Source: Eubacterium sp.
GTDB lineage: Bacteria > Bacillota > Clostridia > Lachnospirales > Lachnospiraceae
DNA length: 64,000 nt
Direction: 5' to 3'
Assembly: GCA_024698585.1 (NCBI GenBank)
Contig: JAILRB010000024.1
Location: 17,716-81,715 of the forward strand
This document shows, piece by piece, positions 27,891-35,865 of this stretch (positions are counted from its first letter, which is position 1; each line of letters starts with the position of its first letter). A program made the position numbers and the translations under genes. Below the pieces are notes generated by a model. That model was not told where the DNA came from. It made no database searches and saw only the letters and a program-made list of their open reading frames with translations.

Positions 27891-27922
27891 AACAATTATT
27901 CTGAATGTTAAGGGGAAAATAA

Positions 27923-28924
27923 ATGGGAAAAAATCGAGTAAGTGTTTTAGTGACATTCTATAATCAAGAAATGTATGTGGAGAGAGCATTAAAGAGTATA
28001 TTAAAACAAAAAACAGATTTTGGTGTAAGAATACTTGTTGGTGATGATGCTTCATCTGATGGAACGCGCAAAATAATTCAGAGATTGATGGAAGAGAATC
28101 CAAATCAAATTGAATTGTTTGTTATGGATAAAACAAATAATAATGATGTTCCAGGATTTAGAGCATCAAGAAATAGATTAAATCTTCTTAAACATGTTGA
28201 AACAGAGTACTTTATATTTTTAGATGGTGATGATTATTTCACATATGATAGGAAGTTGGAGGAACAAGTAAAAATATTAGATGATGCTAATAATAAAGAT
28301 TGTATTGCTTGTGGCCATAATATTGAGTATTTAAATTCAGATGGATGGAAAAAGACAATGGTTCCACCTAAGTATGTCGAGGCAAAGTATAATGGAAAAA
28401 AATATTGGAGCAAAATGTATTTTCACACAAATACATTGTTAATAAGGAGCAAAGTGATTAAATCAATACCTCAAAAATTAGTCGAAAACAACTTCAATGA
28501 TAATTTAATCACTTTTTTATTGATTCAAAAGGGAAAATTGTATTATGTTCCAAAAGCATGGGCCGTATATTATCAAACTGGAAATGGAATCTGGACAAGT
28601 AATAATAGAATTGTGAATTGTATTAGGGATTTAATTGTTTATGATTTATGTAATAAAATAAATCCGTCAATGAAAAGAGCTTCATCTCGTAGATTCACAG
28701 GGAGTTGGAAAACATTGTTCAAGAAAAGAAAGGAAATAAAGGCAGATGACTTAGAGTTACTTAGCGTTGAGGCGTATGAAAAAGATCTTTGTAATGCATA
28801 TAAGTGGATTCATTATTCTGAGTTAGGAATAATAGAAAAATTAAATTTGTGCATAAAAGTAATTTGCATCTGTTGGAAAAGCTCTGTGAAAAATATGGCG
28901 TTTAAAGTTTTATTTAGGAAATAA
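27923..28924 (+). CDS. Glycosyltransferase family 2
   Basis: A 333-residue GT-A enzyme with SVLVTFYNQEMYVERALKSI, VGDDASSDGTRKII and the metal-binding LDGDD. It is the last intact gene of the plus-strand polysaccharide operon; about 130 bases later the insertion element begins. AGGGG precedes the ATG. No clear transcription terminator follows, so the original end of the operon may have been disturbed by the insertion. Confidence 0.88.
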   Translation: MGKNRVSVLVTFYNQEMYVERALKSILKQKTDFGVRILVGDDASSDGTRKIIQRLMEENPNQIELFVMDKTNNNDVPGFRASRNRLNLLKHVETEYFIFLDGDDYFTYDRKLEEQVKILDDANNKDCIACGHNIEYLNSDGWKKTMVPPKYVEAKYNGKKYWSKMYFHTNTLLIRSKVIKSIPQKLVENNFNDNLITFLLIQKGKLYYVPKAWAVYYQTGNGIWTSNNRIVNCIRDLIVYDLCNKINPSMKRASSRRFTGSWKTLFKKRKEIKADDLELLSVEAYEKDLCNAYKWIHYSELGIIEKLNLCIKVICICWKSSVKNMAFKVLFRK

Positions 28925-29151
28925 TTGTAAATAGAACTACTTTTTTGTTGGATTCAACTCTTGTTGTTTTCAAGATAATAAGTGCTAAGTGATGTTTCAA
29001 ATTTACTAAATAAAAAAGTCAGAAACGTGTAATGTTCGTGATTGGATTATGGGCTTTTAGCGAGACTGTAAAATTTTTGTGTAAACTAAATAAGGATATG
29101 AGTCCTCTTGGATTAATGTTAAAAAAAATATTAGTTCAGGAGGATTTTTTT

Positions 29152-29969
29152 ATGGCAAGACAAAGAAAACTTTCGCCAGAACGCAAAGCGTTCATTAACA
29201 GTTTACTTGAGCATTATTAGCCCAACGATGCAGCTGATGTACAGGACATGCCCAAAGATTTATTGGGAGATACCCTTCAGGGAATGCTTGAAGCAAAAAT
29301 GGATGAGCCTCTGGGGTATTACAAGTATGATTACAAAGAAAAGGAAACAACGGACAGTCGAAATGGCTTTAGCAAAAAGACTGTCACTTCTTCTATAGGA
29401 CCAATTACATTGGACATTCCACGTGATCGTGAAGGCTCGTTTGAACCACAGGCATTAAAAAGGTCGAGGACATCATGATTGTATCCGTTGATGGTCTGAC
29501 TGGTTTTGGAGATGCAATTCATGCAGTGTTCCCTAAAGCAGAAATACAAAGATGTATTGTTCATCAAATCAGATACACAACAAAGTGTGTATCCTACAAG
29601 GATATCAAAGCTTTCATAAAGGATTTAAAACTTGTGTATAAAGCAGATACGGAAGAATTAGCGCTGGAGGCCTTGGATTCCTTAGAAGAAACTTGGGGAT
29701 CCAAGTATCCATCATCCATAGCATCATGGCGAAATAACTGGCCACAGCTTTCAACGTATTTTAAATATCCGGGAGAAATAAGAAAGCTGATATATACGAC
29801 TAATCCCATTGAAAACTTCAATCGTGGACTGCGGAAAGTTACAAAATCAAGAACCATCTTCCCAACCGATGATGCCCTGTTTAAGTCCCTTTATCTGGCA
29901 ATGATGGATATCACTAAGAAATGGACCGGGAAAGCGTGGTGTTGGGGACAGACGCCTGACTGCCTGTAG
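29152..29969 (+). pseudogene. IS256-family transposase, internally deleted and interrupted
   Basis: Reading starts MARQRKLSPERKAFINSLLE behind AGGAGG and meets an in-frame TAG at 29218-29220, then continues in frame to about 29475 (LLGDTLQGMLEAKMDEPLGY, IPRDREGSFEPQAL). It then jumps to the C-terminal half in another frame from about 29466 (IVSVDGLTGFGDAIHAVFPK to TTNPIENFNRGLRK). From the usual length of about 400 residues I estimate that roughly 120 codons are missing, including the first catalytic Asp. The final codons are also frameshifted after WGQ. It keeps the second Asp (SVDG) and the Glu (NPIEN) of the DDE set. Confidence 0.88.
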
Positions 29970-29990
29970 TTTCTATGCTAGATAATAGAC

Positions 29991-30025
29991 AAGGGCTGAA
30001 TAGCATTTCATGCTATTCAGCCCTT
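29991..30025 (+). terminator. Perfect 15-bp hairpin at the 3' end of the IS256 relic
   Basis: AAGGGCTGAATAGCA (29991-30005) pairs perfectly with TGCTATTCAGCCCTT (30011-30025) across a five-base loop. It stands between the transposase remnant and the right end, followed by a weak T-rich stretch. It may end transcription of the element or block transcription leaving it. Confidence 0.55.
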
Positions 30026-30109
30026 ACCACTTTTCTAAAACTAATATGAAAACCCAAAGATTTTTTCGTTAATCCAAGGGGGTTACACAAAATAATTTAC
30101 ATTCCTCTT

Positions 30110-31086
30110 TTAGTGTTTATTTACAAATATATTATATGGTAACGATAAATCCAATTCAATTTGATTTCCCATCTCTAAAAGATGATCTTGTGAGAAATAA
30201 TACATATACCCCCCCTGCGAGGTAAAAGTTAATTCTCCAAAATAAATTTTGCCGTTAATGTTATATAAATCTACACGTAATTGAGGATGCCCCTTGCTTA
30301 GGATTGATGCAAATTCGAGCATTTTCTCCCAGTTTGGGGGCATAGGGAGTTTAAGTCTTTTAGTGGGGGCACTCATATATTCTGTATGCTGATTCCACTT
30401 AAGATCATAATAATCGAGTGTATATTTTTTTCTGTTATTTTTCGGTCATACACCACTAAACAACTATAAGGTTGTCCGTTGAAACACCAAATTTTATAAT
30501 CGACCATTGATGAAGAAAAATCTAAAGATGACTCTTCTTTTAATAATTGTTCTGCGATTATACAGTTTTGGATAAGTTGGTAATGCGGTTCAGCGGAGTT
30601 TTTTCCATAATCTCTTTCGGAAAGCCATAAATCTAATGTTTTTCTTAGAGCTTCTTTATCTATTGCATTTTTTCCACCATTTTGTTTTGTGATTAAAAGA
30701 ATATTTCCGCATCCGTTATTGCTTTTTAAGACAAATTCATCAGGTAAAGTGTCCCAATCTTTAAGAACATCTTCAGACGAGTTCCATTTGCCATATAGTG
30801 GAATTAAAATATCTTTTAAACCGCAGCTAGAAACGTATTCTCTGACCCGATACTTATCTGCCAATTTAGCCCAAAGAAAAGGATTTTCATGAAATTTTAA
30901 CCAGTTTATTTTCTCGTTTACATCTTTGGGATGGTTCCAATCTATTTTTCTATGAAAGGTCTGAAAAAAAATACGATTAGCTAGCCACTTTGGATTAGTT
31001 TGTATTTTTCTATTTATTAGTTTTCGATATATTATGTAAACAGGATAAGCAAATTTTTTGAGTTTGTTTTTGTTTTGTTGATTCAT
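30110..31086 (-). pseudogene. TupA-like ATP-grasp protein gene with a -1 frameshift in an A7 tract
   Basis: Residues 1-220 (from ATG at 31084-31086, behind GAGGTG) read as a TupA-like ATP-grasp protein: WHP-type motif NHPKDVNEKINWLKFH, DKYRVREYV and the ATP-binding FVLKSNNGCGNILL. The frame then ends early at 30373, but its continuation lies one frame over: YDLKWNQHTEYMSAPTKR to the stop at 30110, with the metal-binding end VDLYNINGKIYFGELTF. The switch falls in seven A residues (30425-30431, coding strand); eight would restore about 325 codons. Such enzymes occur in polysaccharide loci and probably ligate an amino acid to a sugar. The truncated product would lack the metal site. Confidence 0.8.
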
Positions 31087-31153
31087 TTATAACACCTCTC
31101 AATATGATTAATAAATAATATGAAGACACATTGCAAGAAATATTTCTGCTAGC

Positions 31154-32194
31154 TTATAATAACAGTTTATTATCTGGTACTGGAATTTTTTTGATTAACC
31201 CAACTATCATATAACTAACCATGAAACAACCAATAATCAGTAGTGGAACCATAACCATAGGAGTGATTGTTTCAGAGTCAATTCCGAACAATCCGAGTAC
31301 ATCAATGACAAGTGGATGAATAAGATAAATTCCAAAACTGTATTCAGCAAGCTTTGCAAAGAATGTACGGAGCTTTTCTTTATATTCGATTTTACTCATT
31401 CGATTCACAAAGAAAGTATACAATGCACTTGCCTCCAAGATGACATTAGGCATTAGATATTTCGAGTAGCTCGCATCCTGTTTCAGCACAACTATAGAAA
31501 TAGTTGCAGCAAACGAAAGAATTCCCAGCGCATATAAGAGGAATTCCTGCTTCTTGGCTAAAGGATACTTATATAAATAGTATCCTAATACGAAATATCC
31601 TGAGTATCCTAAAGCAAAATGAAAGTTCGTTTTAACATATAAAGCACTCACTGTAGAACCTATGCTCGGTAGCATTTCCCCGTAACCGGACCATGCCTGA
31701 AAAAGGAAAAATAGTAAGATGAATATCTGCATCAATTGTTTATCATCGGTAAATTTTCTTAAAAACGGTGTAATCATATACAGGCATACTAACATAAACA
31801 GGAACCAAAAATGATATGGCCCCTGAATGGCCTCCATAAGAATGCCTTTCGCATTTAATGAGGCATATGTACCGTTTAAGATATAAAACGTCTGATAGAT
31901 AACATCCCAAAAAAGAAAGGCAATGACCAGTCGCGAAATGTTCTTTTTCAATAAACCGGATATGGTGATGTTCTTCATTGGATCCAAAAAGAAACGTCCG
32001 GAAATCATTACAAAGATTGGCACCTGCCAGGTTACCGCTGCACCGCAGATTGTATAATAGGTCCAGTGCCAGTTCCCCAGAGAAAAAAGTTCATCCTGTG
32101 GAACGTGAACAGAGATTACTGCCAGTAAGGCAATAATTCGTAAAATGTCCAGTTCGGTATATCTATGTTTTGAAGTTTGTCTTGTCTCGTTCAT
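31154..32194 (-). CDS. Acyltransferase 3 family membrane protein
   Basis: A 346-residue polytopic acyltransferase-3 protein (WecH/OafA-like). It starts with ELDILRIIALLAVISVHVPQ with the conserved His, then QVPIFVMISGRFFLDP, and has about ten hydrophobic segments and the late SFGIYLIHPLV motif. Its DNA is less AT-rich than the opposite gene at 32333. It is divergent from that gene and upstream of the broken ATP-grasp gene. Probably O-acetylates a surface glycan or peptidoglycan-linked polymer. Confidence 0.88.
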   Translation of the reverse strand: MNETRQTSKHRYTELDILRIIALLAVISVHVPQDELFSLGNWHWTYYTICGAAVTWQVPIFVMISGRFFLDPMKNITISGLLKKNISRLVIAFLFWDVIYQTFYILNGTYASLNAKGILMEAIQGPYHFWFLFMLVCLYMITPFLRKFTDDKQLMQIFILLFFLFQAWSGYGEMLPSIGSTVSALYVKTNFHFALGYSGYFVLGYYLYKYPLAKKQEFLLYALGILSFAATISIVVLKQDASYSKYLMPNVILEASALYTFFVNRMSKIEYKEKLRTFFAKLAEYSFGIYLIHPLVIDVLGLFGIDSETITPMVMVPLLIIGCFMVSYMIVGLIKKIPVPDNKLLL

Positions 32195-32332
32195 AAATTG
32201 CTCCTATAATATTTAATTAGGTAGAGTAAAAGTGCTATGCTTAATATCTACTATTTTACCTAATCAAGTCGAAGCTTGTAAAGAATAAAGTATAGAATTA
32301 AGAAGATATAGTGTGATTAGGAAGGGGTTATT

Positions 32333-33385
32333 ATGGAGAGTAAATATTATGTTGAAAGAGAGATAAATACTGATATATTGAGAATAGTGGCTATTTTTTC
32401 GGTTATAGTGCTTCATGTATCAGCACAGAAATGGTCTGAGTTAGATACTGCTTCAATCGAATGGAATACTTTAAATTTATATAATGGATTAGTGCGATGG
32501 TGTGTACCTGTTTTGATTATGATTAGTGGTAGCTTATTTCTTACAAAAAATCAATCAATAAAGAAGATATACAAAAAGAATATTTTTAGAATTGTTACGG
32601 CTTTTCTGTTTTGGACATCCTTTTATGCCAGTATAATGTGGATTGAAGGAGCAAAGAAAAATGAAGTTATGGAATGTTTAGTCAAAGGAAAGTATCACCT
32701 ATGGTTTTTACCAATGATAATGGGGGTGTATATGATTGTTCCATTTTTATATAAGGTCGTAAATGACAAAGAATTATTCAGATATTTCTGCATTCTTTCA
32801 TTTGTTTTTATGTTTCTTATTATGGAAGGAATCAAATTATTGCAACTTAAGAATAGAATTTGGGGTGAATTAGTTCAGAGTGGAATCAATCAGTTTCATC
32901 TTGATTGCATGTTGGGATTTGCATTTTATTTTGTAATAGGATATTTTTTTAGCAGTCGTGAAAAAGAAATTAAGTGGACTAAGGGAATATATATTGGAGG
33001 ATTTATTGGTTTTGTTTTAACAATAGTTTTATCTAGTCTGCTGTCTCTGTATTTACGTAGTGCAAATGACTTCTTTTATGGAAGTTTTACTATAAATGTC
33101 TTGTTAGAATCAATATTTGTTTTTTGTGTTTTCAAGAAAATCTTCTCGAATATTAAATTCTCGGATACAGCAAGAAGAATAATAGTTCATTTATCGAAGT
33201 ATAGCTTCGGAATATATTTAGTACATGTTTTTGTACTTGATATGCTAGAAAAGAAGGGATTAGACACCTTAGGTTTTAATCCGATTATTTCAGTTCCAGT
33301 TATTAGTATCATTGTTTTTCTTATTTCTTTATGTATATCTGCGGTATTAAATCAAATACCGATTGTGAAAAAATATATTGTATAG
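32333..33385 (+). CDS. Acyltransferase 3 family membrane protein
   Basis: A 350-residue paralogue of the divergent gene, with DILRIVAIFSVIVLHVSAQ, VPVLIMISGSLFL, KYHLWFLPMIMGVYMIVPFL and YSFGIYLVHVFVLDML. The same architecture and motifs suggest that the pair arose from one family but diverged in sequence and base composition, so a simple local duplication is not certain. AAGGGG precedes the ATG, and a strong terminator follows at 33395. Confidence 0.88.
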   Translation: MESKYYVEREINTDILRIVAIFSVIVLHVSAQKWSELDTASIEWNTLNLYNGLVRWCVPVLIMISGSLFLTKNQSIKKIYKKNIFRIVTAFLFWTSFYASIMWIEGAKKNEVMECLVKGKYHLWFLPMIMGVYMIVPFLYKVVNDKELFRYFCILSFVFMFLIMEGIKLLQLKNRIWGELVQSGINQFHLDCMLGFAFYFVIGYFFSSREKEIKWTKGIYIGGFIGFVLTIVLSSLLSLYLRSANDFFYGSFTINVLLESIFVFCVFKKIFSNIKFSDTARRIIVHLSKYSFGIYLVHVFVLDMLEKKGLDTLGFNPIISVPVISIIVFLISLCISAVLNQIPIVKKYIV

Positions 33386-33394
33386 TTTTGATTG

Positions 33395-33423
33395 TGCAGG
33401 TGAGAAATCTCGCCTGCATTTTT
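33395..33423 (+). terminator. Rho-independent terminator after the acyltransferase gene
   Basis: TGCAGGTGAG (33395-33404) pairs with CTCGCCTGCA (33409-33418) with one G-T wobble and a four-base loop, followed by TTTTT at 33419-33423. It ends the polysaccharide-related region on the plus strand. Confidence 0.85.
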
Positions 33424-33454
33424 ATAACGGTGTAAAAATCACAAAAGATATGTA

Positions 33455-33483
33455 TTGACAATTCTCCGTCCAATACTTATTCT
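33455..33483 (+). promoter_or_regulatory. Predicted sigma-A promoter of the Rpn-type nuclease gene
   Basis: A perfect TTGACA -35 box (33455-33460) and TATTCT -10 box (33478-33483) are 17 bases apart, about 78 bases upstream of the TTG start at 33562. Confidence 0.65.
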
Positions 33484-33561
33484 AATCTTGTAGGGAAACT
33501 CCTTCTAGTGAAAAGTGACGTAGAAGCATTATAGTTTATATCAAAGAAGGAGAACATAAAA

Positions 33562-34389
33562 TTGAATAAAACAGAGCACAGAATGAAACCATGGAGCGAA
33601 CTGACTTTGGCAGACCACTTTATCTTTCAGAAGGTTATGATGAATGATGAACTCTGTAAGCAGGTACTGAGTGAAATCATTGGAAAAGAAGTCGTAAGGA
33701 TTGAACGTTTTGATTATGAAAAGAGCATTATGATGCGTTATGATGCAAAAGGAATTCAGCTGGATGTCTATGTGAAAGGTGAGGATGAGGTCTATAACGT
33801 GGAAATTCAGAACTCAGATAATTGCCACATTGCGAAGCGTAGCCGGTTTTACCAGAGTATGATTGATTTGGAACTTTTGGAAAAGGGAGAAGAGTACGAA
33901 CGGTTGGGGCGCAGCTATGTGATTTTTATTTGTACTTTTGACTATTTCGGAAGGAATCAGTATCAGTACACATTCACCTACCAGTGCGAGGAAGTGGAAG
34001 GATTGGAGTTTGGTGATATGACCACCCATATTATCCTTAACACGAAAGGAAGCGAAGGAAACATCAGCGAGAAACTGAAAACTTTTCTGAAATGTATCGA
34101 GAACGTATTCTCAGATGATTCATTTTCTGCTAGAATTAAGAAGGAAGTAGAACAGATTAAGTTTAGCGAAATGTGGAGGGCGGAGTATATGTATTATGAA
34201 CTGACGCTGAAGGAACATGAGAAGATTGGTGAGGAACGCGGAATCGAAATCGGTGAGCAGCGCGGAATCGAAATCGGTGAGAATATCATAAAATTGCTCA
34301 AGTCGGGAAACAGCGTCAAAGAGGTTGCAAAGGAATTAAATGTTTCAGTAGATGATGTACAGAAAGTAAAGGATCTTCTAGCGGACTAG
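33562..34389 (+). CDS. Rpn-family PD-(D/E)XK nuclease / putative transposase-like protein
   Basis: A 275-residue protein of the Rpn (recombination-promoting nuclease, PDDEXK_2) family. The start has the family pattern (LTLADHFIFQKVMMNDELCK), and the nuclease core shows QLDVYVKGEDEVYNVEIQN, giving Asp and Glu-x-Gln of the active site. The C-terminal part holds two tandem GIEIGEQR-type units, then a short helical tail (VKEVAKELNVSVDDVQKV). It starts with TTG behind GAAGGAG. The family promotes RecA-independent recombination in E. coli; the role here is unknown. It has its own promoter and lies between terminators. Confidence 0.85.
   Translation: MNKTEHRMKPWSELTLADHFIFQKVMMNDELCKQVLSEIIGKEVVRIERFDYEKSIMMRYDAKGIQLDVYVKGEDEVYNVEIQNSDNCHIAKRSRFYQSMIDLELLEKGEEYERLGRSYVIFICTFDYFGRNQYQYTFTYQCEEVEGLEFGDMTTHIILNTKGSEGNISEKLKTFLKCIENVFSDDSFSARIKKEVEQIKFSEMWRAEYMYYELTLKEHEKIGEERGIEIGEQRGIEIGENIIKLLKSGNSVKEVAKELNVSVDDVQKVKDLLAD
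34237..34281 (+). repeat. Tandem 24-bp repeat inside the Rpn-type gene
   Basis: The 21-base block at 34237-34257 recurs exactly at 34261-34281, giving a 24-base period and the peptide repeat RGIEIGE-x. Such in-frame repeats can gain or lose units by slippage without breaking the frame. Confidence 0.85.
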
Positions 34390-34466
34390 ATTGCAGGAAA
34401 AGCATATTAAAGGACGAATAGTCGTTCCTTTGATAAAAAAGAAACTTTGAAGCAAAGGAACACATT

Positions 34467-35648
34467 ATGCATAAAGAATCACAGTATTTGCTAAAAACTT
34501 TAAAATCATTTATACATAACGAAAATCCGGGCACTTTTTCCGGGGACTGGAAAAAGTTAATACAGCTTTCCCAGGTACACTCGGTAACCAGCATTCTTGG
34601 TTATATGGTGATGAATTACCCGCAGGAAACAGCAGGTGTTTATGGAGAAGCTCTTCGAAAACATTGTCTAGAGTCCATTGGATTGTATTCGCAGAAAGCG
34701 GAGTGCATGAAAGCTCTTATTGAGCAGATGAACCAAAAAGGGATTGAACATTTACTTTTCAAGGGCTTTGTCCTTCGGGAATATTATCCGGTTCCGGAAC
34801 TTCGAACCTTCGGGGATATTGATTTCCTGATTCAACAGGACGACCGAAAGCGATGTGATGCTTTAATGATGGAGTTAGGGTTTCAGAGAGAGACGGACTG
34901 GGAACCGGTATACAGCTACCGGAAAGGTGTGGAGCATTATGAGATTCACACGGATGTGATGGAAGTAGATGTGTCGGATCGGGCAGACTATCAGAAGTAT
35001 TTCAGTCATACCTGGGAGAGAGCGAAACTTAAGGAGGGACAGACCTATGTTTTTTCGCCTGAAGACCATTTAATCTATGTACTGACCCATATCGCGAAAC
35101 ATATTAATGGATCGGGAGCAGGAATCCGGATGTATTTAGATGTGGCAGTCTTTCTGAAATACTTTGAGGGAAAGCTGAACGTAGAATATTTGCAGCAGGA
35201 ATTGGAAAAACTTGCTTTCAAGGATTTTTCCAATATGGTATTCACTTTAGTGGAAAAAGTTTTTGAAGTGAAAAGTCCGTTGTCGTTATGGAATATTCCG
35301 GAGGATATTTTTCAGGATTTTCTGGAATTTACTATGAAGGGTGGAACTTTTGGAAAAGTTGGAAGAGATGCCGGTTTGATTTCTTTAAAACAGACCACGC
35401 AAGAGGGCGAAGAAGTTTCCAGAGGGAAGACTTTGCGGAAGCGGCTCTTTCCGTCAGCGGGAAGTATTGAAAGTCGATACACCTATCTTAGAGGAAAGCA
35501 TTGGCTTCTGCCGATTGCTTGGGTTCATCGGTTCTTTAAAACCCGGGACACCTGGGGAGAACATTCCCGGGAAGCAAAGAGCATTATGAAGACAGATAAA
35601 GAAAAGGTAGAGCGATTGCAACGAATCTATAAGGAGATTGGATTATAG
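34467..35648 (+). CDS. Nucleotidyltransferase family protein (NTP_transf_5, PF14907-like)
   Basis: A 393-residue protein matching an uncharacterised nucleotidyltransferase family. The core is HLLFKGFVLREYYPVPELRT followed by FGDIDFLIQQDD, where GDIDFLI carries the two metal-binding Asp. An Asp-containing strand (VMEVDVSD) follows, then the helical second half. Members are found near capsule genes and peptide-modification genes, but no reaction is established to my knowledge. AAAGGA precedes the ATG. It could share the promoter of the Rpn-type gene, 77 bases upstream, and a strong terminator follows. Confidence 0.8.
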   Translation: MHKESQYLLKTLKSFIHNENPGTFSGDWKKLIQLSQVHSVTSILGYMVMNYPQETAGVYGEALRKHCLESIGLYSQKAECMKALIEQMNQKGIEHLLFKGFVLREYYPVPELRTFGDIDFLIQQDDRKRCDALMMELGFQRETDWEPVYSYRKGVEHYEIHTDVMEVDVSDRADYQKYFSHTWERAKLKEGQTYVFSPEDHLIYVLTHIAKHINGSGAGIRMYLDVAVFLKYFEGKLNVEYLQQELEKLAFKDFSNMVFTLVEKVFEVKSPLSLWNIPEDIFQDFLEFTMKGGTFGKVGRDAGLISLKQTTQEGEEVSRGKTLRKRLFPSAGSIESRYTYLRGKHWLLPIAWVHRFFKTRDTWGEHSREAKSIMKTDKEKVERLQRIYKEIGL

Positions 35649-35718
35649 AATTAACATACAGTTGTCATATAAAAATAGTTCAAAAAATACAGCGAATAAT
35701 TTCATAGTGGAATAGCAC

Positions 35719-35756
35719 AAAGAGATGTTTCAAAATGCCTGAAACATCTCTTTTTT
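35719..35756 (+). terminator. Strong Rho-independent terminator before the giant surface-protein gene
   Basis: AAAGAGATGTTTCA (35719-35732) pairs perfectly with TGAAACATCTCTTT (35740-35753) across a seven-base loop, followed by a T run ending at 35756. It insulates the giant gene from upstream transcription. Its A/T flanks could also allow weak function on the minus strand. Confidence 0.9.
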
Positions 35757-35865
35757 CTTGGGAAAAATGTCGAATATATTGATGGAAAAATGAAGATAAT
35801 TGAATAAAAACGGTTTTATTGTTAGCATTAAACGGAGTATATTTAAACATTTTAGGAGGCAAATG

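Larger units (their letters stand above)
29061..30106 (+). mobile_element. Decayed IS256-family insertion sequence
   Basis: A shortened IS256-type element of about 1.05 kb. The ends match as imperfect inverted repeats: the left end has TGTAAAATTTTTGTGTAA at 29067-29084, and the right end read in reverse has TGTAAATTATTTTGTGTAA. The 7-base sequence CTTTTAG occurs directly outside both ends (29054-29060 and 30107-30113), a candidate target-site duplication (the family makes 8-9 bp). The transposase inside is broken three times, so the copy cannot move by itself. Confidence 0.8.

Noticed and set aside
34408..34432. Hairpin-like AAAGGACGA / TCGTTCCTTT between the Rpn and nucleotidyltransferase genes
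   Set aside because: The stem needs a bulge and no T run follows, so I do not call it a terminator.
35800..35865. Upstream TTG start extending the giant protein by 22 residues
   Set aside because: The AGGAGG at 35854-35859 serves the ATG at 35866, and the signal peptide begins properly there.
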